64,000 nucleotides of DNA from Nocardioides sp. Arc9.136 (GTDB lineage Bacteria > Actinomycetota > Actinomycetes > Propionibacteriales > Nocardioidaceae): NCBI RefSeq assembly GCF_030506255.1, contig NZ_CP113431.1, forward strand, positions 2,420,001 through 2,484,000. The letters are read 5' to 3'. The notes beneath the pieces were generated by a model. It saw nothing but the letters and a program-made list of their open reading frames with translations, did not search any database and was not told the origin of the DNA. The position numbers and the translations under genes are program-made. Shown here in pieces: positions 1 to 14,613 of this stretch. Each line of letters starts with the position of its first letter. Within the stretch, counting starts at the first letter, position 1.

Positions 1-317
1 TCCCAGTGTGGCCGGTCACCCTCTCAGGCCGGCTACCCGTCGAAGCCTTGGTAGGCCATTACCCCACCAACAAGCTGATAGGCCGCGAGCACATCCCCCA
101 CCGAAAAAACTTTCCACAACCACACATGCATGCAGTCGTCATATCCGGTATTAGACCCCGTTTCCGAGGCTTATCCCGAAGTGGAGGGCAGATTACTCAC
201 GTGTTACTCACCCGTTCGCCGCTCGTGTACCCCCGAAAGGGCCTTACCGCTCGACTTGCATGTGTTAAGCACGCCGCCAGCGTTCGTCCTGAGCCAGGAT
301 CAAACTCTCCGTTGAAA
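1..317 (-). rRNA. rrs: 16S ribosomal RNA, 5' part only
   Basis: This is the complement of the 5' end of a small-subunit rRNA and runs off the left edge of the window. Positions 291-308 are the reverse complement of the universal 5' primer site (AGAGTTTGATCCTGGCTCAG). The mature 5' end is estimated near 317 by comparison with other actinobacterial 16S genes and may be off by several bases. About one fifth of the gene is present. The protein-like frames on either strand here are artefacts. Confidence 0.97.
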
Positions 318-582
318 AACAACACCACCACCAGACACAAAGCCCAGCAGCGGAAAAAGAGATGCCCCTGACAGGAGAAACTGACATTCATTGGACCCCC
401 AAAGGGGCCCAGCCAGAATCATTGTCAAAGAAACCATCAACCAACCAAACCCCACAAAAGAGGAAGATCAGTCGACGGGGCATAACAAACTAATTCGTCG
501 ACTATGACACACTGTTGAGTTCTCAAGAATCACACGCGCCCGTTCCGAACCCTTCCGGGCCGGCCGCGGGGCAACCTGCAGA
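318..582 (-). promoter_or_regulatory. 16S rRNA leader with boxA-like element
   Basis: This A/T-richer stretch between the 16S gene and its promoters contains no credible gene. Positions 511-526, read on the minus strand, give TTGAGAACTCAACAGT, a motif that recurs in actinobacterial rrn leaders next to antitermination and RNase III processing signals. At 392-411 a hairpin (TGGGCCCC, loop TTT, GGGGGTCCA) could act in leader folding or processing. The functional reading is by analogy with Streptomyces and Mycobacterium leaders. Confidence 0.65.
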
Positions 583-611
583 AACTTACCGGTTCCGATC
601 CTCCTGCGCAA
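583..611 (-). promoter_or_regulatory. rrn promoter P2 (proximal)
   Basis: On the minus strand TTGCGC (611-606) and TAAGTT (588-583) are separated by exactly 17 bases. The -10 fits the actinobacterial TAnnnT rule and the -35 matches four of six TTGACA positions. Transcription would start near 576, about 260 bases upstream of the mature 16S end, which suits an rrn leader. Tandem promoters are typical of actinobacterial rrn operons. Confidence 0.6.
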
Positions 612-713
612 CTCCGGGGAGCTTCGCGTTCCGGTGGACCCGGGCCGGGGCCTGCTGCTCCCTGTCGTGCTGGTCTTCCGACCGGCGGGAGCCGCTTGCC
701 GCGGCGAGGAAGA

Positions 714-742
714 ACGTTACGCGCTCTCCCCCGATGTGCCAA
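714..742 (-). promoter_or_regulatory. rrn promoter P1 (distal)
   Basis: On the minus strand TTGGCA (742-737) and TAACGT (719-714) are separated by exactly 17 bases, a near-consensus sigma-70-type promoter. Transcription would start near 707. It lies just downstream of the glycosylase gene stop at 796 and is aimed at the 16S gene, so it is the natural upstream partner of the promoter at 583-611. Confidence 0.65.
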
Positions 743-795
743 ATCCATTCGTCGCACGCCCGTCACACGCCGGCAACACGCGTGCCGTACGGCGT

Positions 796-4739
<3,944 letters not shown>

Positions 4740-5279
4740 TTAGATCTCCTTGAGAGGACTGGTGGGGAGGGAGGAGTCGGCCAGGGCGAGGAAGCGCTGC
4801 GCGAGCGCGTCGCCGCCGGCCGGGTCCCGCCCGATGACGAGGATCGTGTCGTCCCCGGCGATGGTGCCGAGGACGTCGGGGAGACCGGCGCCGTCGAAGG
4901 CGGAGCCGAGGTACTGGGCGGCGCCCGGCGGGGTGCGCAGGACGACCAGGTTGGCGCTCGCCTCGGCCGAGACGAGCAGCTCGCCGAGGAGGCGGGCCAG
5001 GCGGTGGGAGGCCGCCGCGGTGTCGGTCGGCGCCGCCGGCCGGCGGTCACCGCCCTCGGCGGGCACGGCGTACACGAGCGCGCCGGAGGACGCCCGTACC
5101 TTGACCGCGTCCAGCTCCACGAGGTCGCGCGAGAGGGTCGCCTGGGTGACCCGGACACCGCTCTCGGCGAGCAGCTCGGCGAGCTCGGACTGGGAGCGGA
5201 TCTCGTGGTGCGTGACCAGCTCGACGATCCGCCGGTGCCGGGCGTTCTTGGTGGCCGGGCGCAGGGCGTGCTCGGTCAT
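4740..5279 (-). CDS. argR: Arginine repressor
   Basis: Arginine-sensing hexameric repressor of the pathway. The 179-residue protein has the N-terminal winged helix ([20 protein letters not shown], then [13 protein letters not shown]) and a C-terminal arginine-binding domain with [15 protein letters not shown] and [15 protein letters not shown]; the GDD loop contacts arginine in ArgR structures. Its ATG overlaps the argF stop (ATGA) and its TAA is directly followed by the argG start. Being inside the operon it should regulate itself through the ARG-box-like sites before argC. Confidence 0.97.
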   Translation of the reverse strand: MTEHALRPATKNARHRRIVELVTHHEIRSQSELAELLAESGVRVTQATLSRDLVELDAVKVRASSGALVYAVPAEGGDRRPAAPTDTAAASHRLARLLGELLVSAEASANLVVLRTPPGAAQYLGSAFDGAGLPDVLGTIAGDDTILVIGRDPAGGDALAQRFLALADSSLPTSPLKEI

Positions 5280-6214
5280 CACCGCTCCCCCGTCCCGGCC
5301 CTCTCGAGCAGCCAGGCGAGCACGGCCTTCTGGGCGTGCCGGCGGTTCTCGGCCTCGTCCCACACCACGCTCTGGATCCCGTCGAGCACCTCGGCGGCGA
5401 TCTCCTTCCCGCGGTAGGCGGGCAGGCAGTGCATGGCGATGGCGTCGGGGTTGGCGGTCTCGAAGAGCGCCTGGGTGACGGAGTACGGCGCGAACACCTC
5501 GGTCCGCGCGGCGGCCTCCTCCTCCTTGCCCATCGAGACCCACGTGTCGGTGACGACCACGTCCGTGCCCTCCGCGGCCTCGCGGGGGTCCTCCACCCAG
5601 GTCGCGGACCCGCCGGTCTGCTCGCCGATCTCGCCGGCGCGCTCGAAGACCTCCGCGGGCGGGGTGTAGCCCTCGGGCGCGCTGATCCGGACGTGCATGC
5701 CCGCGGTGGCGCCGGCGAGCAGCCAGGAGTTGCCCATGTTACAGGCGCCGTCGCCGAAGAACGTCACGGTGAGGCCGGCGAGCTCGGGCTTGTGCTCGCG
5801 CACCGTCACCAGGTCGGCCAGCAGCTGGCAGGGGTGGAAGTCGTCGGTCAGCGCGTTGACGACGGGGACGCCGGCGTGCTCGGCCATGTCCTCGAGGTCG
5901 GACTGGGCGAAGGTCCGCCACGCGATCGCCGAGGCCTGCCGGCCCAGGATGCGGGCGACGTCGGCGACCGACTCGCGCTCGCCGATCCCGGCGAGCCGGC
6001 CGTCGACGACCATCGGGAAGCCGCCGAGCTCCGCGACGCCGGCCGCGAAGGAGGCCTGGGTGCGCAGCGTGGGCTTGTCGAAGACCATCGCGACCGTCTG
6101 CGGCCCCTCGAGCGGGCGGCGCGCGTAGGGCTCGGCCTTCATCGCGGCCGCGAGCTCGAGCACCTCGGCCTGCTCGGCCGGGGTGAGGTCGTCGTCGCGG
6201 AGCAGGTGGCGCAT
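5279..6214 (-). CDS. argF: Ornithine carbamoyltransferase
   Basis: Condenses ornithine and carbamoyl phosphate to citrulline as a trimer. The 311-residue protein has [12 protein letters not shown], the ornithine-binding DTWVSMG and the C-terminal MHCLPAYRG motif. The carbamoyl-phosphate loop is atypical: residues 47-53 read KPTLRTQ where most homologues, including mycobacterial ArgF, have K-x-STRTR. The Arg-Thr core is kept, so activity is likely. ATG overlaps the argD stop by four bases. Confidence 0.94.
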   Translation of the reverse strand: MRHLLRDDDLTPAEQAEVLELAAAMKAEPYARRPLEGPQTVAMVFDKPTLRTQASFAAGVAELGGFPMVVDGRLAGIGERESVADVARILGRQASAIAWRTFAQSDLEDMAEHAGVPVVNALTDDFHPCQLLADLVTVREHKPELAGLTVTFFGDGACNMGNSWLLAGATAGMHVRISAPEGYTPPAEVFERAGEIGEQTGGSATWVEDPREAAEGTDVVVTDTWVSMGKEEEAAARTEVFAPYSVTQALFETANPDAIAMHCLPAYRGKEIAAEVLDGIQSVVWDEAENRRHAQKAVLAWLLERAGTGER

Positions 6215-7443
6215 CAGGAGTCCTTCCCGGCCGCGAGGGCGGCGAACGCGTCGTCGAGGATCCGCGGCCACGCGGCGAGCAGGGCGTCCGCGTCGGCCTC
6301 GGTGAGGACGAGCGGGGGCACGAGCCGGATCCGGCGCGGCGTGGTGTTGTTGAGCACGAACCCGTGCGCCAGACCCGCGGCGACCACCTCGGCCGCCGCG
6401 TCCTCGCCCAGGTCGAGCCCGATCATCAGGCCGGCCCCGCGGACCTCGGTCACGCGGGCGTCGGCGCCGAGGCCCTCGCGGAGCCGCCGGCCGAGCACCG
6501 TCGCCCGCTCGAGCAGGCCCTCGGACTCGATGGTGGCGATGACGGCCAGGCCGGCGGCGCAGGCCACCGGGTTGCCGCCGAAGGTGGTGCCGTGGTTGCC
6601 GGGCTGCAGCAGCGCGCCGGCGTCCCCGAGGCCGATGCAGGCGCCGATCGGGAAGCCGCCGCCGAGGCCCTTGGCCAGGGTCACGACGTCGGGACGCACG
6701 CCCTCGCTGGCGAGCCAACGGCCGGTGCGGCCCATGCCGGTCTGCACCTCGTCGATCCACAGCAGCGCGCCGTGCTCGTCGGCGACGGCGCGCGCCGCGG
6801 CGAGGTAGCCCTCGGGGGGCACGACGACGCCGGCCTCGCCCTGGATCGGCTCGACCAGGACCGCTGCGGTCTCGTCGGTGACCGCGGCGGCGAGCGCGTC
6901 GGCGTCGCCGTACGGCACGAACGTCACGTCCCCGGGCAGCGGCTCGAACGGCGTGCGGTAGGCCTCCTTGGACGTGAGCGCCAGGGCGCCCATCGTCCGG
7001 CCGTGGAAGCCGCCCTCGGTGGCCACGACGTGGGTGCGGCCGGTGCGGCGGGTGAGCTTGAACGCCGCCTCGTTGGCCTCGGTGCCGGAGTTGGTGAAGA
7101 AGACCCGGCCCTCGGCACGCGTGCCGCCGCCGACCAGCTCGAGGAGTTTCTCGGCGAGGTCGAGCTGGGGGCCGGTGGTGAAGAAGTTCGAGACGTGGCC
7201 GAGGGTCCCCAGCTGGGTGGCCACGGCCTCGACGAGCGCCGGGTGTGCGTGGCCGAGCGCGTTGACCGCGATCCCGCCGAGGTAGTCGACGTACTCGTTG
7301 CCGTCGGCGTCCCAGACGTGGGCACCCTCGCCGCGGACCAGCTGCAGCTTCGGCGGGCCGAAGGTGTTCATCAGGCTGGCGGCGTACCGCTCCTGGGCCT
7401 GGGTGACGGTGCTGGGGGTGCTGGGGGTGCTGGTGGTGGTCAC
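6214..7443 (-). CDS. argD: Acetylornithine aminotransferase
   Basis: PLP-dependent class III aminotransferase converting N-acetylglutamate semialdehyde to N-acetylornithine. The 409-residue protein shows [36 protein letters not shown] and [14 protein letters not shown], where the Lys forms the PLP Schiff base. The N-terminus (residues 2-12) is rich in Thr, Ser and Pro. The GTG start at 7443 overlaps the argB stop (GTGA), which supports it over downstream alternatives. Confidence 0.97.
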   Translation of the reverse strand: MTTTSTPSTPSTVTQAQERYAASLMNTFGPPKLQLVRGEGAHVWDADGNEYVDYLGGIAVNALGHAHPALVEAVATQLGTLGHVSNFFTTGPQLDLAEKLLELVGGGTRAEGRVFFTNSGTEANEAAFKLTRRTGRTHVVATEGGFHGRTMGALALTSKEAYRTPFEPLPGDVTFVPYGDADALAAAVTDETAAVLVEPIQGEAGVVVPPEGYLAAARAVADEHGALLWIDEVQTGMGRTGRWLASEGVRPDVVTLAKGLGGGFPIGACIGLGDAGALLQPGNHGTTFGGNPVACAAGLAVIATIESEGLLERATVLGRRLREGLGADARVTEVRGAGLMIGLDLGEDAAAEVVAAGLAHGFVLNNTTPRRIRLVPPLVLTEADADALLAAWPRILDDAFAALAAGKDS

Positions 7444-8384
7444 TGGCTGTCCCTGACCTTCCGGGTCTTGGTCTCCACGCCGGGGAGCACCTGCGTGCCG
7501 ACCCCCTCCTGGGTGAAGAGCTCGAGGATGACGGCGTGCGGCTCGCGGCCGTCGACGACGGTCGCGCGCGGGACGCCGTTCTGCACGGCCGCCAGGCAGG
7601 CGCCCATCTTCGGGACCATGCCGGAGGCCAGGGTCGGCATCAGCTCCTCGAGGGCCTCGGGGCTGATCTCGCCGATGACGTCGGTGGGGTCCGGCCAGTC
7701 GAGGTACAGGCCCTCGACGTCGGTGAGGACCAGCAGCTTCTCCGCTCCCAACGCGACCGCGAGCGCCGCGGCGGCGGTGTCGGCGTTGACGTTGTGGACG
7801 GTGCCGTCCACGTCGGGCGCGACGCTGGAGACGACCGGGATCCGGCCCGCCTCGATCAGGTCGAGCACCGACTCCGGGCGGACGCTGGTCACCTCGCCGA
7901 CGAGGCCGAGGTCCACCTCCTCGCCGTCCACGACGGTGGTCGCCGGCACCGCGGTGAAGAGGCCGGCGTCCTCGCCGGAGCACCCGACCGCCAGCGGCCC
8001 GTGCTCGTTGATGAGCCCGACCAGCTCGCGCTGGACCTGCCCGACGAGGACCATCCGGACCACGTCCATCGCCTCGGGCGTGGTCACGCGCAGGCCGCCG
8101 CGGAACTCCGACTCGATGCCGAGCCGGTCGAGCATCGAGGAGATCTGCGGACCGCCGCCGTGCACGACGACCGGCTTGAAGCCGGCGAACCGGAGGAACG
8201 CGATGTCCTCGGCGAAGGCCTGCTTGAGGGCGTCGTCGGTCATGGCGTTGCCGCCGTACTTCACCACGACGATCTTGCCGTGGTACCGCTTCATCCACGG
8301 CAGGGCCGCCGCGAGCGTGCGGGCCTTGGCCTGGTCGGGCTTGCTGGTGTCGAAGGCGCCCGTGGGGCTGCTGGAGTCGTTCAT
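7440..8384 (-). CDS. argB: Acetylglutamate kinase
   Basis: Phosphorylates N-acetylglutamate with ATP, usually the arginine-feedback-inhibited step in organisms with the cyclic pathway. The amino acid kinase fold is clear from [10 protein letters not shown] (N-terminal), [29 protein letters not shown] and the Lys in GMVPKMGA. The 314-residue length includes an N-terminal helical extension (about residues 13-33), the feature associated with hexameric arginine-sensitive enzymes. ATG overlaps the argJ stop by four bases. Confidence 0.97.
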   Translation of the reverse strand: MNDSSSPTGAFDTSKPDQAKARTLAAALPWMKRYHGKIVVVKYGGNAMTDDALKQAFAEDIAFLRFAGFKPVVVHGGGPQISSMLDRLGIESEFRGGLRVTTPEAMDVVRMVLVGQVQRELVGLINEHGPLAVGCSGEDAGLFTAVPATTVVDGEEVDLGLVGEVTSVRPESVLDLIEAGRIPVVSSVAPDVDGTVHNVNADTAAAALAVALGAEKLLVLTDVEGLYLDWPDPTDVIGEISPEALEELMPTLASGMVPKMGACLAAVQNGVPRATVVDGREPHAVILELFTQEGVGTQVLPGVETKTRKVRDSQ

Positions 8385-9531
8385 GAGGCATACGCGCTGT
8401 TCTCGTGGACGTAGGCGTGGGTGAGGTCGTTGGTCCAGACGGTCGCCCGCTCGGACCCGGACTTGAGGTCGATGGTCACGCTGACCTCGCGGGCGCTCAG
8501 GTCGACGCCGGCCGGGTCCGCGTGCGGCGTGGACTGCCGGCAGACCCAGACTCCGTTCATCGCGACGTCGAGGTCGGCGGGGTCGAACCGCGCGGACGTG
8601 GTGCCGATGCTGGCCAGGACGCGACCCCAGTTGGGGTCGTTGCCGAAGATCGCGGCCTTGAACAGGTTGCTCCGGGCCACGCTGCGGCTGACCTCGACCG
8701 CCTCGTCCTCGGACGCCGCGCCGACCGTCGTGATCGCGATCTCGTGGTCGGCGCCCTCGGCGTCCTTGAGCAGCTGCATCGCCAGGTCCGTGCAGGCCTG
8801 GGTGAGCGCCTGGGTGAAGTCGTCGAGGCTGGGCGTGATCCCGCTCGCGCCGCTGGCCATGACCGTGACCGTGTCGTTGGTCGACATGCAGCCGTCGGAG
8901 TCGAGCCGGTCGAAGGAGACCCGGGTCGCCGCGCGGAGCGCGGTGTCGAGGTCGGCGGCCGGGACCACCGCGTCGGTGGTGAGCACGACGAGCATCGTGG
9001 CCAGCTGCGGGGCCAGCATGCCCGCGCCCTTGGCCATGCCGCCGATCGACCAGCCCGCGCCCTCGACGACGACCTGCTTGCTGACCGAGTCGGTGGTCAT
9101 GATCGCCTCGGCCGCGTCCTGGCCGCCGTCGGCCGCGAGGGCGGCGTACGCCGCGTCGACGCCGGCGAGCACCTGCTGCCGGTCGTTGGTGAGGCCGATC
9201 AGCCCGGTCGAGCAGACGACGACGTCGATCGCGCCGGCGCCGAGGTGGCCGGCGACCTGCTCGGCGACCGCGTGGGTGGTCTGGAAGCCCTCGGGCCCGG
9301 TGTAGCAGTTGGCGCCGCCGGAGTTCAGCACGACCGCCCGGACGGTGCCGTCCTTGACGACCTCCTGGCTCCACAGGACCGGGTTGGCCTTGCAGCGGTT
9401 GGCGGTGAAGACGGTGGCGGAGTCGAAGGTGGGCCCGTCGTTGACGACCAGCGCGACGTCCTTGCCGCCGCTGTTCTTCAGCCCGGCCTCGACGCCGGCG
9501 GCCCGGAAGCCCTGGGGGGTGGTCACGCTCA

Positions 9532-9532
<1 letters not shown>
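8381..9532 (-). CDS. argJ: Bifunctional ornithine acetyltransferase / N-acetylglutamate synthase
   Basis: Recycles the acetyl group from N-acetylornithine to glutamate. The 383-residue proenzyme carries the autocleavage region [20 protein letters not shown]; cleavage between Ala and Thr gives the two chains and frees the catalytic Thr. [14 protein letters not shown] and a YVHENSAY C-terminus are also typical. Together with argB and argC it implies the acetyl-recycling cycle. Its ATG shares one base with the argC TAA (TAATG). Confidence 0.97.
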
Positions 9533-10644
<1,112 letters not shown>

Positions 10645-10742
10645 TCACGGGGGCGACGCCCGTGCGCGCAGCGCGCTCGACCCCACTGGTGCCCGGACGG
10701 GCGATCACCATGCGTCGCCGCGTGAGGGGTCTACGCGGTCGC

Positions 10743-10864
10743 TCCATCAAGGGATGCAGGTGAACCGGCTCGCGGGGCGGTTCGGCTGCATCCCTGGGGA
10801 GACCGTCGCTCCCCACGGTGAGCTCACCGTGGGGAGCGAGGGTCCGGCGACATCCCTTGGTGGA
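10743..10864. repeat. Nested palindromes between argC and pheT
   Basis: Three inverted repeats are stacked in this gene-free stretch. A perfect 34-base palindrome centred on GAGCTC fills 10806-10839. A hairpin with two stacked stems fills 10750-10795 (AGGGATGCAG/CTGCATCCCT and GAACCG/CGGTTC around a 10-base loop). An outer pair, 10743-10756 and 10851-10864, matches in 13 of 14 bases. The copy of CATCCC at 10851 can also pair with GGGATG at 10751, so the structures compete. It may terminate pheST transcription or be a repeated intergenic element. The rest of 10611-10883 holds nothing I recognise. Confidence 0.75.
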
Positions 10865-10883
10865 CAGCCCGGCGGGGCGCTCC

Positions 10884-13367
10884 TCAGCTCCGCTGGGTCG
10901 CGCCGGTGAGCTCGGCGGCGCGGGCGACCGCGGCGTCGCGGGCGGCGGCCGTCTCGTCCTCGGTGAGGGTCCGGTCCGGTGCGCGGAACCGGAGCGCGAA
11001 GGCCAGCGACTTGCGTCCCTCGCCGACCTGCTCGCCGGTGTAGACGTCGAAGAGCCGCAGCGACTCCAGCAGCTCACCCGCGCCCTCGCGCAGGGCCGAC
11101 CCGACGTCCGCGGCGCGGACGGAGGCGTCGACGACGAGCGCGACGTCCTCCTTCGCGACCGGGTACGTCGAGAACTCCGGCGCCGGCGCCACGTCGACGG
11201 CCGTGCGCAGCAGTGCGTCGAGGTCGAGCTCGACGGCGGCCGACCGCGCGGGCAGGCCGAACGCCTTGCACACCTTGGGGTGCAACTCGCCGGCGTGGCC
11301 GAGCACGACCTCCCCGACGCTCAGCCGGGCGCACCGGCCCGGGTGCCACGGCGTGCGTGCCTCCGCGTCGACGGTGAGCTCCACGCCCAGCTCGTCGGCC
11401 AGCCGGCGGACCACGGCGATCGCGTCGGCCCAGCCGGCCTCGCGGCCCGCGCCCCACCAGCCGGCGCGCTCGCGCTCGCCGGCGAGGACGACGGCGAGGT
11501 GCAGCGGCTGGAGCGGCAGCGCGTCGACCAGCGCCGCGAGCTCCTCGGCCGTGGGTCGCCGGTCGACGCCGTAGATCGGGGCGGGGCCCCGGTCGACGGG
11601 GAATGCGACGGTCCCGGTCTCGAACAGCGCGACGCCCGTCGCGCCGCGACCCACGTTGCGGGCGGCGGCCTTGAGCAGGCCCGGGAGGAGCGTCGTGGTG
11701 TACGACGGCTCCTCGGCCGAGAGCGGGTTCGCGAGCCGCACCGTGTGGCGGCGCGGGTCGTCGGCGGCGAGCCCGAGCTGGTCGAAGGCCGCGTCGCCGA
11801 CGAACGGGAAGCTGAGCACCTCGACGCAGCCCGCGCCGGCCAGGGTGCGACCGACGCGGCGACGCAGCCGCTGCTCGCGGGTGAGGCCACGCCCGGCGCC
11901 GGGGGTGGGCAGGACCGACGGCACGTTGCGGTAGCCGACGATCCGGGCGACCTCCTCGACGAGGTCGAAGGGGTCGGCGAGGTCCGGGCGCCACGGCGGG
12001 ACCGTCGCGGTGAGCCGTCCGCCGTCCTCGACGACCTCGCACCCGACAGCGCGCAGGTGCGCCACGGTCGTGGCGGTGTCGATGTCCATGCCGGTCACGC
12101 GGGCGGGCAGGTCGGCGTCGACGGCGATGCTGCCGGCAGCCGGCGGCGTGCCGACCACGGTCACACCCGGCTCCGCCGTCGCGCCGCCGTACGTCGTCAG
12201 CAGCTCGACCACGCGGTCGGCCGCGGCCTCGCAGATCGTCGGGTCGACCCCGCGCTCGTTGCGCTTGCCGGCCTCGGAGGAGATCTTGTGCCGCTTGCCG
12301 GTGCGGAACATCGAGACCGCGTCCCAGTGCGCGGCCTCCACGAGCACGCGGGTGGTGGTCGCCGACATCTCGGTCGCCTCGCCGCCCATGACGCCGCCGA
12401 GGCCGATGATCCCGGAGTCGTCGGTGACGACGAGGTCCTCCGGGGAGAGCACACGGTCGGTGCCGTCGAGGGTGGTGAGCCGCTCGCCGGGCTCGGCCCG
12501 GCGGACGCGGATCGCGCCCTGCAGCTTGTCGGCGTCGTAGCCGTGGATGGGCCGACCGGTCTCGAGCATCACGTAGTTCGTGACGTCGACGGCCAGCGAG
12601 ATCGGTCGCATGCCCGCGAGCTGGATGCGACGCGCCATCCAGTCCGGCGTCGGCGCGGCCGGGTCGAACCCGGAGACCGTGCGGGCCACGAAGACCGGGC
12701 ACCCGGTGGGGTCGTCGACCACGACCGGGTGGCCCTGGTCGTCGGCCGGAGGGACCTCGCGCTGCGTCGGGTCGCGGTACGCCGCGTCGTACGCCAAGGC
12801 GGCCTCGCGGGCGACCCCGCGCAGCGACAGCGCGTAGGCCCGGTCGGGGTTGATCTCGAACTCGATGACCTCCTCGTCGAGGCCGAGCACGCCGAAGGCG
12901 CTCTGCCCCGGCTCGCCGGCGCCCTCGGGGAGCACGATGATGCCCTCGTGGTCCTCGCCCAGGCCGAGCTCACGGGCCGAGCAGATCATCCCGGCGGAGA
13001 GGTGGCCGTAGGTCTTGCGCGCGGAGATCGCGAAGTCACCGGGGAGCACCGCGCCGGGCAGCACGACCACCACGAGGTCGCCGGGCGCGAAGTTGTGCGC
13101 GCCGCACACGATGCCCTGCGGCTCGCCGGTCCCGTTGGCGTCGCCGACGTCGACGGTGCACCAGTTGATGGTCTTGCCGTTCTTCTGGGGCTCGGGCTCC
13201 ATGGTGAGCACTCGACCGACGACGAGCGGACCGGTGATCTGGTCGCCGGGCTTCTCGATCGCCTCGAGCTTGAGCCCGAGGTCGGTCAGCTCGGCGGCCA
13301 GCGCCTCGGTGGTGACGTCGGCCGGGAGGTCGACGTACTCGCGGATCCAGGAGACAGGGGTCTTCAC
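10884..13367 (-). CDS. pheT: Phenylalanyl-tRNA synthetase beta subunit
   Basis: Large subunit of the heterotetrameric Phe-tRNA synthetase. The 827-residue protein shows the N-terminal tRNA-binding OB domain (about 40-150, GQSAFGVLGLDEEVIEFE nearby), B3/B4 editing and B5 regions, and a C-terminal anticodon-binding FDX-ACB domain starting at FSTYPVAKEDVALVVD. The start is GTG at 13367, seven bases after the pheS stop. It is translated from the same message as pheS and is followed downstream by the palindromic element at 10743-10864. Confidence 0.97.
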   Translation of the reverse strand: MKTPVSWIREYVDLPADVTTEALAAELTDLGLKLEAIEKPGDQITGPLVVGRVLTMEPEPQKNGKTINWCTVDVGDANGTGEPQGIVCGAHNFAPGDLVVVVLPGAVLPGDFAISARKTYGHLSAGMICSARELGLGEDHEGIIVLPEGAGEPGQSAFGVLGLDEEVIEFEINPDRAYALSLRGVAREAALAYDAAYRDPTQREVPPADDQGHPVVVDDPTGCPVFVARTVSGFDPAAPTPDWMARRIQLAGMRPISLAVDVTNYVMLETGRPIHGYDADKLQGAIRVRRAEPGERLTTLDGTDRVLSPEDLVVTDDSGIIGLGGVMGGEATEMSATTTRVLVEAAHWDAVSMFRTGKRHKISSEAGKRNERGVDPTICEAAADRVVELLTTYGGATAEPGVTVVGTPPAAGSIAVDADLPARVTGMDIDTATTVAHLRAVGCEVVEDGGRLTATVPPWRPDLADPFDLVEEVARIVGYRNVPSVLPTPGAGRGLTREQRLRRRVGRTLAGAGCVEVLSFPFVGDAAFDQLGLAADDPRRHTVRLANPLSAEEPSYTTTLLPGLLKAAARNVGRGATGVALFETGTVAFPVDRGPAPIYGVDRRPTAEELAALVDALPLQPLHLAVVLAGERERAGWWGAGREAGWADAIAVVRRLADELGVELTVDAEARTPWHPGRCARLSVGEVVLGHAGELHPKVCKAFGLPARSAAVELDLDALLRTAVDVAPAPEFSTYPVAKEDVALVVDASVRAADVGSALREGAGELLESLRLFDVYTGEQVGEGRKSLAFALRFRAPDRTLTEDETAAARDAAVARAAELTGATQRS

Positions 13368-13374
13368 GGGGTGC

Positions 13375-14481
13375 TCAGAGCTCGCTTCCGAAAGCGGTGG
13401 TGAACCGGACGTCGCCCTCGAAGAACCCGCGGAGGTCCTCCACGCCGTGCCGGAACATCAGGGTGCGGTCGATGCCCATGCCGAACGCGAAGCCGGTGTA
13501 GCGCTCGCTGTCGACGCCGCAGGCGGCCAGCACGCGCGGGTTGACCACGCCGCAGCCACCCCACTCGATCCAGCCCTCGCCGCGGCAGGTGCGGCAGCGG
13601 GCGCCCTCGAGCTCCCCGGCACCGCGGCACACGAAGCACAGCAGGTCGACCTCGGCGGACGGCTCGGTGAAGGGGAAGTACGACGGGCGGAACCGTGTCG
13701 TCGAGCCCTCGCCGAACATCGCCGTGGCGAAGTGGTCGAGGGTCCCCTTGAGGTGCGCCATGGTGATGCCCTCGTCGATGGCGAGGCCCTCGACCTGGTG
13801 GAACATCGGGCTGTGCGTGGCGTCGTACTCGTCGGTCCGGAAGACCCGGCCGGGGCACACGACGTAGATGGGCGGCGTCCGGGTGAGCATGGTCCGCGCC
13901 TGCACCGGCGACGTGTGGGTCCGGAGCACGACACCGTCGTCCTGCGGGTCGGTCCAGAAGGTGTCCTGCATCGTCCGTGCCGGGTGGTCGGGACCGAGGT
14001 TGAGCGCGTCGAAGTTCAGCCACTCGGCCTCGATGACCGGACCCTCGGCGACCTCCCAGCCCATCGCCACGAAGATGTCGGCGATCAGCTCCGCGCCGGT
14101 GGTGAGCGGGTGCCGCGCACCGGCGGGCAGGCGGTCGGTGGGCAGGGTGACGTCGACGGTCTCCTCGACCAGCATCCGCTCCTCGTGCTCGACCTCGAGC
14201 ACGGCCTGCCGCTCGCCCAGCGCCTTGGCCACGGCACCGCGAGCCTGGCCGATCCGCTGGCCGGCCTCCTTGCGGGCCTGGGGCGGCAGTGCGCCGATCT
14301 CGCGGTTGGCGAGCGCCAGCGGCGAGCGGTCGCCGGTGTGGTCGATGCGCACCTGCTTGAGCTCGGCGAGGTCGGTCGCGGCGGCGATGGCGGCGAGCGC
14401 GGCGTCGCGTGCCGACTCGACCTCCTCGGGCTTCAAGGCAGTGACCTCCACGGGGTCGTAGTCGGTGTTGGGTCCGGACAT
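13375..14481 (-). CDS. pheS: Phenylalanyl-tRNA synthetase alpha subunit
   Basis: Catalytic class II subunit charging tRNA-Phe. In 368 residues it has the N-terminal coiled coil, motif 2 near [20 protein letters not shown] and motif 3 at [17 protein letters not shown]. Between them a cysteine-rich stretch (CFVC, CRTC, then WGGCG) forms a small insert that is usual in actinobacterial PheS. ATG at 14481 is preceded by GAGAGG. No T-box or Phe-leader peptide is visible upstream. Confidence 0.97.
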   Translation of the reverse strand: MSGPNTDYDPVEVTALKPEEVESARDAALAAIAAATDLAELKQVRIDHTGDRSPLALANREIGALPPQARKEAGQRIGQARGAVAKALGERQAVLEVEHEERMLVEETVDVTLPTDRLPAGARHPLTTGAELIADIFVAMGWEVAEGPVIEAEWLNFDALNLGPDHPARTMQDTFWTDPQDDGVVLRTHTSPVQARTMLTRTPPIYVVCPGRVFRTDEYDATHSPMFHQVEGLAIDEGITMAHLKGTLDHFATAMFGEGSTTRFRPSYFPFTEPSAEVDLLCFVCRGAGELEGARCRTCRGEGWIEWGGCGVVNPRVLAACGVDSERYTGFAFGMGIDRTLMFRHGVEDLRGFFEGDVRFTTAFGSEL

Positions 14482-14521
14482 GGCACGCCTCTCCAGCTGG
14501 TGACCGGCCGGTCGAGGGGCA

Positions 14522-14550
14522 AGTCTAGGAAGCCGCGCGCGCCGCGCTCC
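14522..14550 (-). promoter_or_regulatory. Possible pheST promoter
   Basis: TAGACT (minus strand, 14527-14522) is a good actinobacterial -10 placed about 40 bases before the pheS start. The -35 region 17 bases upstream (GGAGCG) is poor, so only the -10 supports this call. Confidence 0.35.
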
Positions 14551-14613
14551 ACCCGGTTGCCGTTCCGGTCACCGGCGGCCCGCCCGGCGCCTCGCCGGCA
14601 CCTCACCGGCACC

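Noticed and set aside
423-428. TTGACA on the minus strand in the rrn leader as a third promoter
   Set aside because: No TAnnnT box lies 16-18 bases downstream; the expected position is inside a G/C hairpin (392-411).
14482-14613. T-box or leader-peptide attenuator before pheS
   Set aside because: No T-box core sequence and no Phe-rich short frame can be found.
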